From contig NZ_JAMXLE010000001.1 in NCBI RefSeq assembly GCF_024055895.1, positions 1,054,001 through 1,118,000 of the forward strand: 64,000 nt of DNA. The letters are read 5' to 3'. The DNA is from Rhizobium sp. L1K21 (GTDB taxonomy: Bacteria; Pseudomonadota; Alphaproteobacteria; Rhizobiales; Rhizobiaceae). Position 1 is the stretch's first letter. Every line of letters starts with the position of its first letter. The translations under genes were made by a program, and so were the position numbers. Under the pieces are notes generated by a model that saw nothing but the letters and a program-made list of their open reading frames with translations, made no database searches and had not been told where the DNA came from. Of the stretch, positions 8,872 to 17,399 are shown piece after piece.

Positions 8872-9741
8872 ATGGAACAGCAAACCACAGAGGCCTATAA
8901 TTTTCTCGTGAACCTGTTTGAGAGCAGCAAAGCCCTTTTTATCAGCTACGGCCTTTCCGTCGTCGGCGCTGTTGCCATTCTGATCGTCGGTTGGATTGTC
9001 GCCGGGGTTTTGAGCCGCACGACACTGAATGCGCTGAAGCGGGTTGAGCGGGTTGATCTCGCCGTTGCCGGTTTCTTTGCCACAGCCGTGCGTTGGGGCA
9101 TATTGGTTATCGTTATCGTCATGGTGCTTGGCCAGTTCGGGGTGCAGACGACCTCGATCGTTGCTGCTCTCGGTGCTGCTGGTCTCGCCATTGGTCTTGC
9201 GCTGCAGGGCACGCTGCAGAACGTGGCTGCGGGTATCATGCTTCTGGTGCTGAAGCCGTTCCGTCTTGGCGATTTTGTCGACACCGGTTCGATTGCGGGC
9301 ACCATTGAAGACATAGGTCTGTTTGCCACGCGGATGAAAAAAATCGACGGCCTTTACCTGCTGGTTCCGAATACGCTTCTGTGGAACGTTCCGATCACCA
9401 ATTACAGCCGCAACACGCTGCGCCGTTACGATCTCACGATCGGGATCGGCTATGAGGACGATATCAGCAAGGCCGAGCAGATCATGCTTGATCTTGCCGG
9501 TGCCGATGAGCGGATATTGAAGGACCCAGAGCCCGGAACATTCGTGGCGGAGCTTGGCGACAGTGCGGTGAGCGTGACGCTGCGTTACTGGACAGCGTCG
9601 TCCGACTTCTGGATGACCAGCCGCGAGATGACCAAAAAGGCCAAGGTCGCCTTTGACGAAAACGGTATCAATATTCCTTATCCGCAGGTGACCTATAGCG
9701 GCAATTTTGCCCCGCCTGAAGACACTGAGACAAAGGACTGA
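8872..9741 (+). CDS. Small-conductance mechanosensitive channel (MscS family)
   Basis: The 289-residue protein has three predicted membrane helices and the pore-lining TM3 signature (AALGAAGLAIGLALQGTLQN, about residues 97-116). The cytoplasmic beta domain follows (PFRLGDFVDTGSIAGTIEDI; LVPNTLLWNVPITNYS). MscS channels open under membrane tension and release solutes on hypo-osmotic shock. The length matches E. coli MscS (286). The ATG at 8872 has AGAAGGA just upstream. A strong hairpin terminator follows and is shared with the convergent PHP gene. Confidence 0.92.
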   Translation: MEQQTTEAYNFLVNLFESSKALFISYGLSVVGAVAILIVGWIVAGVLSRTTLNALKRVERVDLAVAGFFATAVRWGILVIVIVMVLGQFGVQTTSIVAALGAAGLAIGLALQGTLQNVAAGIMLLVLKPFRLGDFVDTGSIAGTIEDIGLFATRMKKIDGLYLLVPNTLLWNVPITNYSRNTLRRYDLTIGIGYEDDISKAEQIMLDLAGADERILKDPEPGTFVAELGDSAVSVTLRYWTASSDFWMTSREMTKKAKVAFDENGINIPYPQVTYSGNFAPPEDTETKD

Positions 9742-9754
9742 TGATCCCAAAACG

Positions 9755-9791
9755 AAGCGCCGACCTGGTTCACCCGGGTCGGCGCTTTTTT
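9755..9791. terminator. Bidirectional Rho-independent terminator (mscS / PHP operon)
   Basis: GCGCCGACC (9757-9765) pairs with GGTCGGCGC (9777-9785), extended by AA/TT, followed by six T residues on the plus strand. It lies between two convergent genes and can serve both. Confidence 0.8.
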
Positions 9792-9813
9792 GCTTTTCGG
9801 CTGTTGGGGCGGC

Positions 9814-10761
9814 TTAGAGCCAGATCGGATTGGTCCAGGCGCGCTTGCCGGCAGCGTCGACGACGGTGAGGCGGATCCAGTCGGACGCGCCCTTGAAACG
9901 GTCGAGCGAGATGGAAGCCTCTGTCATCGAGTTGCCGTGTTTGGCAACGGCGGCAATGCCGGAGCCCTGGACGATGAAGGCGGAGGCTGCCGTGCAATTG
10001 ACCGTGACTTCGGTGCCGGAAAGCGTGACGCCTCTGATTTCCGGGCCCTGGCTTGAATAGAAGTCGCCGCGCTTCAATGCTTCCAGAAGCAGATCCGGTG
10101 TGTTTGCCTCTGCCTTCACCATGACCCAACCGCCGAAATGGTCGGGTTCGGTGAAATGCGCGTCGTCGGTGGCAATCAGCGTCAGTTTGCGGCCTTCTGT
10201 CAGCAGCATGTCGGCAATGTAGGTGCCATCGGGGCGGTCACAGCCTATGGCGCAACCGTGGTTGTAGATTTCCACCGCATGAGCGGCTTCAACGCCGCGG
10301 GCTTCTTCGAGCGTCAGGCCAGACCATTGGGGGTGGGCGATGGCGACAAAGGCACCGGCTTCGCGCGCGCGTTTGGCCAGTTCCGGTCCGCTTTCCTGAT
10401 CATCAATGGGCTTGAAGGTTGGCGTGTTCGAGGGCGCGAAATCCTCTGGCAGGCCAACGGCCAGAATGTGCCAGAGCTCGCCGTTCTGCATGGCACCGGA
10501 ATGGAGTTCGGCACCGAGGATGGTGGTGAAGCGGTTGTCGCGGAATGGCTTGGTGTCGGCAATCGGGTAGTTGAAATGGCCGACGAAATGGTCGGTGAGG
10601 GCGATGAAATCATAGCCTTCGGCCTTGTAACGGCGGCAGACTTCCTCCGGGGTCAATACACCATCGGAAAGGTTGGAGTGGGTGTGGAGGTTGCCACGGT
10701 AAAACTGGCCGGGAGCGGTGAAGGCGGACAAGGGTTCTACAGATTGCCGGGTGTCGGACAT
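9814..10761 (-). CDS. PHP-domain phosphoesterase
   Basis: The 315-residue protein begins its domain with the PHP metal motif NLHTHSNLSDG (about residue 24) and then shows ALTDHF, GAELHSG, IAHPQW and ATDDAH. These are the clustered His/Asp residues that bind a trinuclear metal centre in PHP phosphoesterases. A C-terminal beta domain follows. It is the last gene of a minus-strand operon with an ABC importer and an RpiR regulator. That context suggests it dephosphorylates, or hydrolyses a phosphodiester of, the imported compound. No cleavable signal peptide is visible, so it is probably cytoplasmic. The substrate is unknown. Confidence 0.82.
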   Translation of the reverse strand: MSDTRQSVEPLSAFTAPGQFYRGNLHTHSNLSDGVLTPEEVCRRYKAEGYDFIALTDHFVGHFNYPIADTKPFRDNRFTTILGAELHSGAMQNGELWHILAVGLPEDFAPSNTPTFKPIDDQESGPELAKRAREAGAFVAIAHPQWSGLTLEEARGVEAAHAVEIYNHGCAIGCDRPDGTYIADMLLTEGRKLTLIATDDAHFTEPDHFGGWVMVKAEANTPDLLLEALKRGDFYSSQGPEIRGVTLSGTEVTVNCTAASAFIVQGSGIAAVAKHGNSMTEASISLDRFKGASDWIRLTVVDAAGKRAWTNPIWL

Positions 10762-10803
10762 GGGGATTCCTGTTGATTTGGTTGATTGCCGCCGGTCGCC
10801 TGT

Positions 10804-11868
10804 TCAGGCGGCCAGCACGAGGGCGTCAGCCGGCGAGAAATAAAGACGGATATTTTCGCCGACATTGGGCATGGTGAAATTGGCCTGGTTGAACATATCC
10901 ACACAGATTGTCTGGTCGTTGACGGCGACCTTGGCACGGATGATGGAACCATGGAAACCAAAATGCTGAACGCGGCCTTCGAGCGCAATGTCGCCGGCTT
11001 GCTGTTCCTGCATGAAGAGCGCCTCGGGACGCAAGGCAAGGGTGATTGTTTCGCCATTGGTGAGGGCTGCACCATTGGTGGAGGGAACGGCGATATCACG
11101 ACCGGCGAGGCTCAGACGATTTGTAGACGCATCCGTAACACGCGCCTCGAACATATTGAGTGTGCCGACGAACTCGGCAACGAAGCGGGTTTTCGGGCGG
11201 TTATAGATTTCAGCCGGTGTTCCAATCTGGTCGGCGCGGCCCTTGTTCATGACAATCACCCGGTCGGAAATCGACAAGGCTTCTTCCTGATCGTGGGTCA
11301 CGAAGACAGTGGTGATGCCAAGCTCGCGCTGGATGTTGCGGATATCTTCGCGCAGCGAGACGCGGATTTTCGCGTCGAGCGCGGAGAGCGGCTCATCGAG
11401 CAGGAGGACCTGCGGCTGGGGGGCGAGTGCACGGGCAAGCGCCACGCGCTGCTGCTGACCACCGGACATCTGATAGGGGTAACGGTCGGCAAGATGACCG
11501 AGCGCAATCATGTCGAGCATGTCTTTCACGCGCCTGTCGATGGCAGATTTATCCATGCCGGAGATTTTCAGGCCAAATGCGACATTGTCGTAGACATTCA
11601 TGTTGGGAAACAGGGCGTAGGCCTGAAAAACCATGCCGATGCGGCGCTTGTTGGCGGGCAGGCGGGTGACATCCTGACCGTCGATGGTGATTGCGCCGGC
11701 AGTCGGCGTTTCGAAGCCGGCCACCATGCGCAAAACAGTCGTCTTGCCGCAGCCCGATGGACCGAGAAAGGAAACGAACTCGCCCTTGCGGACGCCGAGG
11801 TTGAACTCCTTGACGACCGTGTTGGTGCCGAAGCTCTTGCTGACCTTTTCGAGTGTCAGGAAACTCAT
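10804..11868 (-). CDS. ABC importer ATP-binding protein (PotA/FbpC/AfuC type)
   Basis: The 354-residue ATPase has Walker A GPSGCGKT (residues 36-43), the signature MSGGQQQRV (134-142), Walker B VLLLDEPLSALD, an H-loop VFVTHDQEEAL and a C-terminal TOBE-type domain. This architecture belongs to the spermidine/iron/sugar-phosphate importer class. Its start overlaps the end of the permease gene by ATGA, so translation is probably coupled. It energises the two permeases encoded just upstream. Confidence 0.92.
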   Translation of the reverse strand: MSFLTLEKVSKSFGTNTVVKEFNLGVRKGEFVSFLGPSGCGKTTVLRMVAGFETPTAGAITIDGQDVTRLPANKRRIGMVFQAYALFPNMNVYDNVAFGLKISGMDKSAIDRRVKDMLDMIALGHLADRYPYQMSGGQQQRVALARALAPQPQVLLLDEPLSALDAKIRVSLREDIRNIQRELGITTVFVTHDQEEALSISDRVIVMNKGRADQIGTPAEIYNRPKTRFVAEFVGTLNMFEARVTDASTNRLSLAGRDIAVPSTNGAALTNGETITLALRPEALFMQEQQAGDIALEGRVQHFGFHGSIIRAKVAVNDQTICVDMFNQANFTMPNVGENIRLYFSPADALVLAA

Positions 11869-12689
11869 GGTTTTACGCTCCTTGGGGTGAAGGACGGGAT
11901 GCGGGGGAAAAGCCGCTGGCCGGGTTTGCGGGTGGCGAAGAGTTGCATGAGCGCCATGGAGGCCCAGGTGACGCCGAAGGCCATGATGGCAAGAGCGGCG
12001 GGCTGGTAGGCATAGTCCTGACCCATCTGCACGAGATAGGGGCCGAAGGCCGGACGGTTCAACAGGCTCGCCATGACAAACTCACCCAGTGAAATGGAGA
12101 AGGTGAGGAAGGCTCCCGACATGATGGCCGAGCGCACATTGGGGAAAATCACCGTGCGAATGGTGCGCATGCGCGATGCGCCGAGACTTTCGGCTGCCTC
12201 TGTGAGTGTCGCAATATCAATGGCTGCCATGCCGTTGTCGACAGCCCGGAACATATAGGGCAGTGACAGGATCGTGTAACCGATGACCAGCAGCACATTC
12301 GTGCCGGGATCGGTTGTGGTCAGCGGCAGGAAAGAGTCGTTTCCGTAGATGCGCATATAACCAAACACCAGAACCACGGGCGGGATGATGAGCGGGAGAA
12401 GCGTCAGGAACTCCACCAGCGGGCGGACCTTGGGGAGTTTGAGACGGACCCAATAGGCCGTGGGGACGATGATCAGCGCGCCCAGCACAATGGCCACCAA
12501 CGAAGCGATGGCCGAAAATGTCAGGGTTGCGATGAATGTATCGCTCTGGAAGACGTCACGGTAGGCGGCAAAGCTCAAGACCCCGCGCTCCATGCGTAGC
12601 GAAAAGTCGAAGGTCGCATAAAGCGGGACCAGGAAGTAGAGCGCCGCGACGATGACGATCAGCGTTGAGACAGCGGGAAAGCGCTTCAT
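11865..12689 (-). CDS. ABC importer permease (PotC/FbpB-like)
   Basis: The 274-residue inner-membrane protein has about six hydrophobic helices and the EAA loop that contacts the ATPase: AAESLGASRMRTIRTVIFP. The ATG at 12689 overlaps the stop of the preceding permease gene by four bases (ATGA). An in-frame GTG nine bases earlier lies inside the likely ribosome binding site AAAGGTGG, so ATG is preferred. It pairs with the second permease to form the channel. Confidence 0.9.
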   Translation of the reverse strand: MKRFPAVSTLIVIVAALYFLVPLYATFDFSLRMERGVLSFAAYRDVFQSDTFIATLTFSAIASLVAIVLGALIIVPTAYWVRLKLPKVRPLVEFLTLLPLIIPPVVLVFGYMRIYGNDSFLPLTTTDPGTNVLLVIGYTILSLPYMFRAVDNGMAAIDIATLTEAAESLGASRMRTIRTVIFPNVRSAIMSGAFLTFSISLGEFVMASLLNRPAFGPYLVQMGQDYAYQPAALAIMAFGVTWASMALMQLFATRKPGQRLFPRIPSFTPRSVKP

Positions 12690-13600
12690 TTCTGCCACCT
12701 TTCAGCGCGGTTGCGCAGCACGAGATAAAGCAGGTTGGTGACGGCCATGATGACGACCATTCCCAGCGCCAACGCATAACCGAGGTTGGGATTGTAGAGC
12801 ACATTGCCACGGATCTGGTTGTAGAGCATGATCGGCACGACGGAGTAGGACGAGCCGGTGAGCGCGATGACGGTCGCAAGCGTCCCGAAGGCGTTTGCAA
12901 ATAGAAGCAGGAAGCAACCCAGCACCGATGGGGTGAGAACGGGCAGAGCCACGAGCCGCCAATATTGGGCGCGGCTCGCCCCGAGGCTTTCGGCGGCTTC
13001 GCGCCATTCTGCCTTCAGTCCTTCCATGGCAGGCGTCACCACCAGCAGCATCAATGGCAGCTGGAAATAAAGATAGGTGAGTGCCAGACCCCAGAAGGAA
13101 AAGAGGTTGAAGCCGACCGCATAGATATTGACGCCGAAGACGTCGCGGAAAATCAACGTGACAAGGCCGAGGCGGCCAAGCGTGGCAATGAAGGCGAAAG
13201 CAAGCGGCACGCCGGCAAAGTTGGAGGCGACACCGGAAAAGGTCGTGAACGCGTGACGGACCCAGTCGGGCAGGCCGCCGAGGATCACTGCGTAGGCGAC
13301 AAGCAGGCCGGTCAGGGCACCGATGCCGGCTGAAACCAGGCTCAGGCGGATCGACAGCGAATAGGAGGAGACGATGTTATCGGAGCCGAGCGCTATGATA
13401 TTTGCCAGCGTGTATTGGCCTTCCGCATTCTGAAAAGCGCCGTTGACCAGATAAAGAACCGGCGCGACGAGAAACAGTGCGACGAAGATGAGGAAGGGTA
13501 AGAGGCCGAGCCAATTCCAGTTGATGCCGGCAAAGGGTGGTTTTGAAGCCCTTTCGGCAGCGAAGGTGCCGCTGGCTTCGGTTGCTTGAATGTCTGTCAT
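12686..13600 (-). CDS. ABC importer permease (PotB/FbpB-like)
   Basis: The 304-residue protein has a cytoplasmic N-terminus, six or so transmembrane segments and the EAA motif AAESLGASRAQYWRLVALP. The start at 13600 (MTDIQATEAS) is chosen because the 40 codons open before it lie in the spacer to the binding-protein gene and have no membrane or motif content. It heads the permease-permease-ATPase run, with 82 bp separating it from the substrate-binding protein gene. Confidence 0.9.
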   Translation of the reverse strand: MTDIQATEASGTFAAERASKPPFAGINWNWLGLLPFLIFVALFLVAPVLYLVNGAFQNAEGQYTLANIIALGSDNIVSSYSLSIRLSLVSAGIGALTGLLVAYAVILGGLPDWVRHAFTTFSGVASNFAGVPLAFAFIATLGRLGLVTLIFRDVFGVNIYAVGFNLFSFWGLALTYLYFQLPLMLLVVTPAMEGLKAEWREAAESLGASRAQYWRLVALPVLTPSVLGCFLLLFANAFGTLATVIALTGSSYSVVPIMLYNQIRGNVLYNPNLGYALALGMVVIMAVTNLLYLVLRNRAERWQK

Positions 13601-13682
13601 CGCGCAATGCCCCGCTTGAAAAACGACGGGATGCCGGCCTGAAAAGACCGGCACCCATTTCATATCTGAAGCCCTCGGCGGG

Positions 13683-14780
13683 TTACTGCACGCCCATTTC
13701 CTTGGCCCAGTTTTCAGCAACGGCTTCCTTGGCGGCAGCCTGCTCTTCGAGGGTCGGGAAGATGGCCTTGGCGTAGTTTTCAGCCGGCGGCAGCTTGTCC
13801 ATCAGCTCCTGCGGGATCACACCGCGCTCGGCCATGTCGTTGAACAGGATCGGGTGGCAATAGCCCTTGAGCCACAGAAGCTGACCTTCGTCGGAATAGA
13901 GGTATTCCATCCACAGCTTGGCAGCGTTCGGGTGGGGGGCATAAGCGGAGATGCCCTGTACGTAAACGCCGGCGATAACGGCGTCAGAGGGAACGACAAC
14001 ATCCATCGGCGGGTTGCCGTTCAGCTTGTCGCGCATGGCCAGAAGGTTGTAGTCCCAGTCGAACAGAACAGGCGAAGTACCCTGAGCGAGGTTCTGGGCG
14101 GTGCCTTCAACCGGCACGAGATTGCCGTTTTCCTTCAGTTCCTTGAAGAATGCGATGCCAGCGTTGGCTGCATCGGCACCGGCTGCAGCACCGGTGGAAA
14201 TGCCAGCGGCATAAACAGTCATCATGCGCGAGTTGCCCGTGCGCGGGTCGCCGCCAACGGTGACGCCATTGGCGTATTTGGCGTCTTTCAGGTCAGCGAA
14301 GGAGGTGGGTGATTCAGGGAAGATGTCCTTGTTCACGCCGATGGCCAGAACGCCGTAATAATCGCCATACCAGTAACCCTCAGGATCCTTGGCGGTTGCC
14401 GGGATCTTGTCCCAACCGGCGACCTTGTAAGGTTGAAGCAGACCGTCCTTGACGGCGGCAGGGCCGAAGGAAAGGCCGACGTCGACAACGTCAGGGGCCT
14501 GCGGGCCGGTGTTGCCCTTGTTGGCCTTGATGGCTTCGAGTTCGTCGCCCGAACCGGCATTGGGGTTCAGTTCGTTGACTTCAATGCCGTACTTGGCCTT
14601 GAAGCCTTCGATGACTTCACCGTAGCCGCACCAGCTGTGGGGAAGAGCGATCGTGGTGAGCGTACCTTCCTTCTTGGCAGCAGCGATGAGGTCATCCATG
14701 TTTTCAGCGTGAGACGCTGAAGAGGCGACGATTGCAATCGCGGCGGAAACCGACAATAGTTTGGTGAGTTTGGACAGCAT
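13683..14780 (-). CDS. Periplasmic substrate-binding protein of the ABC importer
   Basis: The 365-residue protein has a Sec signal peptide (cleavage near SHA-EN, residue 24) and a type II periplasmic binding fold of the iron/polyamine/sugar-phosphate group, with features such as DVGLSFGPAAVKDG, GYWYGDYYGVLAIGVN and VLFDWDYNLLA. Start ATG 14780 has GGAGAAG directly upstream. It is the most upstream transport gene and follows the RpiR gene by 122 bp. With an RpiR (SIS-domain) regulator and a PHP phosphoesterase alongside, a phosphorylated sugar or polyol is a reasonable guess, comparable to the AfuA type, but iron or polyamine cannot be excluded. Confidence 0.87.
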   Translation of the reverse strand: MLSKLTKLLSVSAAIAIVASSASHAENMDDLIAAAKKEGTLTTIALPHSWCGYGEVIEGFKAKYGIEVNELNPNAGSGDELEAIKANKGNTGPQAPDVVDVGLSFGPAAVKDGLLQPYKVAGWDKIPATAKDPEGYWYGDYYGVLAIGVNKDIFPESPTSFADLKDAKYANGVTVGGDPRTGNSRMMTVYAAGISTGAAAGADAANAGIAFFKELKENGNLVPVEGTAQNLAQGTSPVLFDWDYNLLAMRDKLNGNPPMDVVVPSDAVIAGVYVQGISAYAPHPNAAKLWMEYLYSDEGQLLWLKGYCHPILFNDMAERGVIPQELMDKLPPAENYAKAIFPTLEEQAAAKEAVAENWAKEMGVQ

Positions 14781-14902
14781 TTGCTTCTCCTGTCGTTGAG
14801 CGTTGGCGGATTGTTGACGAAGCTCTAGCGACAATCGACGAACCTTTTATGACAGTTCGCCCAAAGCAAATTTTGATCAAATAATTTATATTTTACAGCG
14901 TT

Positions 14903-15811
14903 TTAGGTCGGCTTCTTCTTGCCGTTTTGCGCGCGCGTGCTCGCATCTTTTCCGTGGGGTTTCCGGAAAAGTCTGGTTGTATTGAACAAATCTTCCAATT
15001 CATGCATGCGCTCGCGCGTGCGGTCCCAACTGGCGTTTTGCACAGCCTCGATCAGCGCCTCGAGCAGAACCAGCGTGACGACCGACGAATCCCATGCGGA
15101 TGGCACCTCGACATTCGCCCGGAAGGTGTGTTTTGCATATTTGGAGATCGGCGAGCCCCAATTGTCGGTAAAGAGAATAATGGATGCGCCGCGTTCGGAG
15201 GCCAGCCGGGCCAAAATCTCCATTTCGCGCTCATAGCGGCGAATATCGAACAGGATGAGCATATCGCCATCCTGCATGTTCAAGACATAGTGCGGCCAGG
15301 TCGAGCGATTGGTGGAGATCAGCGTGACGCCGGAGCGAATGACCTGAAGATGCGTGAAAAAATAGGTGGCCATCGCCTGCGTTATGCGGCCACCGGCGAG
15401 GTAGATCGGCTTCTTGCGATTCGACAGCTCGCTGGCAACCTTGTCGAAATCACTGCTGGCAATGTTTGACAGCGTGTTTCTGAGGTTGGTGTGAACCGCA
15501 TCGGCAAAGCGGTTGAGAATGTGCGTACCCGGCGCGTTCGTTGCCCAGCGATCATGCTTGGCAATCGGATTGGAAATCGTTTCTTCGAGCTCTTCGTAGA
15601 GACGCGATTGAAAATGCGGGAAGCCGGAAAAGCCGAGTTTCTGGACCATGCGTACGACAGTTGGCGTGGAAACGCCTGCGTGTTCCGCAACGGTTGTGAC
15701 CGAGCCCAATCCCGAGATTGGATAGTTCTCCAATAGATACTCTGCCAACAGTTTTTCGGAACGCGTGAGCCGTTCAAAGCTCTCGCTGATAATGTCAGAT
15801 ACAGTTTTCAC
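14903..15811 (-). CDS. RpiR/MurR-family transcriptional regulator
   Basis: The 302-residue protein has the RpiR-type N-terminal helix-turn-helix (LGSVTTVAEHAGVSTPTVVR, residues about 36-55, then MVQKLGFSGFPHF) and a SIS sugar-phosphate-binding domain at about 125-255. The start is a GTG at 15811; no strong Shine-Dalgarno is seen. It lies upstream of the ABC operon on the same strand and divergent from the plus-strand catabolic cluster starting at 16000, so it could control either. A TGAAA-N6-TTTCA site in the divergent spacer resembles operators of this family. Confidence 0.87.
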   Translation of the reverse strand: MKTVSDIISESFERLTRSEKLLAEYLLENYPISGLGSVTTVAEHAGVSTPTVVRMVQKLGFSGFPHFQSRLYEELEETISNPIAKHDRWATNAPGTHILNRFADAVHTNLRNTLSNIASSDFDKVASELSNRKKPIYLAGGRITQAMATYFFTHLQVIRSGVTLISTNRSTWPHYVLNMQDGDMLILFDIRRYEREMEILARLASERGASIILFTDNWGSPISKYAKHTFRANVEVPSAWDSSVVTLVLLEALIEAVQNASWDRTRERMHELEDLFNTTRLFRKPHGKDASTRAQNGKKKPT

Positions 15812-15900
15812 GCTTAGTCGTCACTGATTGTTCGCCCTCGATCGTCTCACCGGCTGATCTCCGGCAGCCTTGAAACAAGAGTACATTGTCTAAGGCCTGT

Positions 15901-15948
15901 CCTGTCAATATGCGGGTGAAATTTATTTTTCAGATTGCAATTGACAGG
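15901..15948. promoter_or_regulatory. Nested inverted repeats in the divergent rpiR / 16-kb cluster spacer
   Basis: The outer repeat is CCTGTCAAT (15901-15909) and its exact complement ATTGACAGG (15940-15948). Inside it, TGAAA (15917-15921) and TTTCA (15928-15932) form TGAAA-N6-TTTCA. The position between two divergent transcription units makes an operator likely, with the RpiR protein as first candidate. Confidence 0.5.
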
Positions 15949-15999
15949 AAATTTTTGCTGAAACATTCTCTTCAGCGGCTGGATGAATTGAAGAATATT

Positions 16000-16764
16000 A
16001 TGTCGGTTTTGGAAAAATTGCTCGCTGCGGACGAGGGCGAGCCTGCCATTGTTGAGAACAAAGAAGGGCGTGGGCCCTTTGTGTTTGTTTGCGAGCATGC
16101 CTCAGCGCTGCTGCCGGTTTCACTGGGCACGCTTGGCCTGAACGGTGAGGCTCTGAAAAGCCATATTGCCTGGGATCCGGGAGCGCTTGCGGTGTCGCAG
16201 ATTCTCTCTGGCCATTTTGATGCGCCGCTGGTTTATCAGCGCTATTCGAGGCTTGCCTATGACTGCAACCGGCCGCCGGAATCGCCTGCGGCCATGCCGG
16301 TCAAAAGCGAGATCTATGCGGTGCCCGGCAATGCGGCCATGACGCCGGCCAACCGGGATGCACGGATCAAAGAGATCTATGAGCCATTTCATGCTGCGAT
16401 CCGCGAGGTCCTCAATGAAAGGCGCAATGCGGGTGTCAAAACCGTATTGGTGACGATGCATACGTTCACGCCGGTCTATTTCGGCAAGAAGCGGGATGTC
16501 GAAATCGGTATTTTGCATGATAGCGACGCCCGGATGGCCGACGCCATGATTGTCGCGGCTAGTACCGACGGCCCTTTCGACCTGCGCCGCAATGAACCCT
16601 ACGGGCCGCAGGATGGGGTGACGCATACGCTGAAACTGCATGGTGTCGCCAACGGCTTGCAGAATGTCATGATCGAGATCCGTAACGACCGCGTTCGCGA
16701 CGCGACAGAGCAGGGCGTTGCAGCCGACTATATAGCCGGTCTCTTGTTGCGTGCTGTGGGATAG
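16000..16764 (+). CDS. N-formylglutamate amidohydrolase family protein
   Basis: The 254-residue protein shows family features: VCEHASALLP near residue 31, WDPGALAVSQILS, YSRLAYDCNRPP and the end motif VMIEIRND. Members are zinc amidohydrolases that release glutamate from N-formylglutamate, as in histidine degradation, or from related N-acyl/gamma-glutamyl compounds. There are no hut genes here. Instead it precedes TRAP transporter, glutamine-synthetase-like, ALDH and alcohol dehydrogenase genes, so hydrolysis of a gamma-glutamyl amide is a plausible role. The ATG at 16000 is chosen by domain start; an in-frame TTG at 15886 would place the operator region inside the coding sequence. Confidence 0.85.
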   Translation: MSVLEKLLAADEGEPAIVENKEGRGPFVFVCEHASALLPVSLGTLGLNGEALKSHIAWDPGALAVSQILSGHFDAPLVYQRYSRLAYDCNRPPESPAAMPVKSEIYAVPGNAAMTPANRDARIKEIYEPFHAAIREVLNERRNAGVKTVLVTMHTFTPVYFGKKRDVEIGILHDSDARMADAMIVAASTDGPFDLRRNEPYGPQDGVTHTLKLHGVANGLQNVMIEIRNDRVRDATEQGVAADYIAGLLLRAVG

Positions 16765-16889
16765 AATTCGCAACACAAGGGAATAGAGTGAACGGAGTTC
16801 AGGTATTTTGGGGGACAGTAAACTGGGACAATTTTTCGTAAGAGCAGCCACCTCGCACAATGATGAGGTGAGTCCAGGGGTTTTTGCTT

Positions 16890-17399
16890 ATGCCTGAATT
16901 CCTGAAGACATATGTCCGCGTTGTTGAAAAGTGCAACAGGTGGATCGGCCGCGCGACGATGTACCTGATTTTTGTGCTGATGGGCGTTCTGCTTTACTCG
17001 TCGGTCTCCAAAGTGTTTTTCTGGCCGGCCAATTGGACGCTGGAGATGGCCGAATTCATCATGGTGGCCTATTTCATCGTCGGTGGACCGTATTCGCTGC
17101 AGCTCGACAGCCATGTGCGCATGGACCTGCTTTACGGGCGCTGGTCACCGCGTACGAAGGCGCTGGTGGATTGCTTCACGGTGTTCCTGCTGATCGCCTA
17201 TCTGATCTTCATGCTTTACGGCGGCATTTCATCGACAAGCTACGCACTGGAATATGGTGAAACGAGTTATTCCTCCTGGTCGCCCTATATGGCGCCGATC
17301 AAGATTGCCATGGTTGTGGGTATTTTCCTGATGCTGCTGCAGACCACTGCGATCCTGATCAAGGATATTGCCTTCGTCAAAGGGGAGGCGATCCAATGA
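16890..17399 (+). CDS. TRAP transporter small permease (DctQ type)
   Basis: The 169-residue membrane protein has four predicted helices and the DctQ-type features of a helix ending WTLEMAEFIMVAYFIVGG and then LDSHVRMDLLYGR. It forms the small membrane subunit of a sodium-coupled TRAP importer. The ATG at 16890 (MPEFLKTY) has AGGGG about ten bases upstream and is preferred over a TTG two codons earlier. Its stop overlaps the dctM start (ATGA). Confidence 0.9.
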   Translation: MPEFLKTYVRVVEKCNRWIGRATMYLIFVLMGVLLYSSVSKVFFWPANWTLEMAEFIMVAYFIVGGPYSLQLDSHVRMDLLYGRWSPRTKALVDCFTVFLLIAYLIFMLYGGISSTSYALEYGETSYSSWSPYMAPIKIAMVVGIFLMLLQTTAILIKDIAFVKGEAIQ

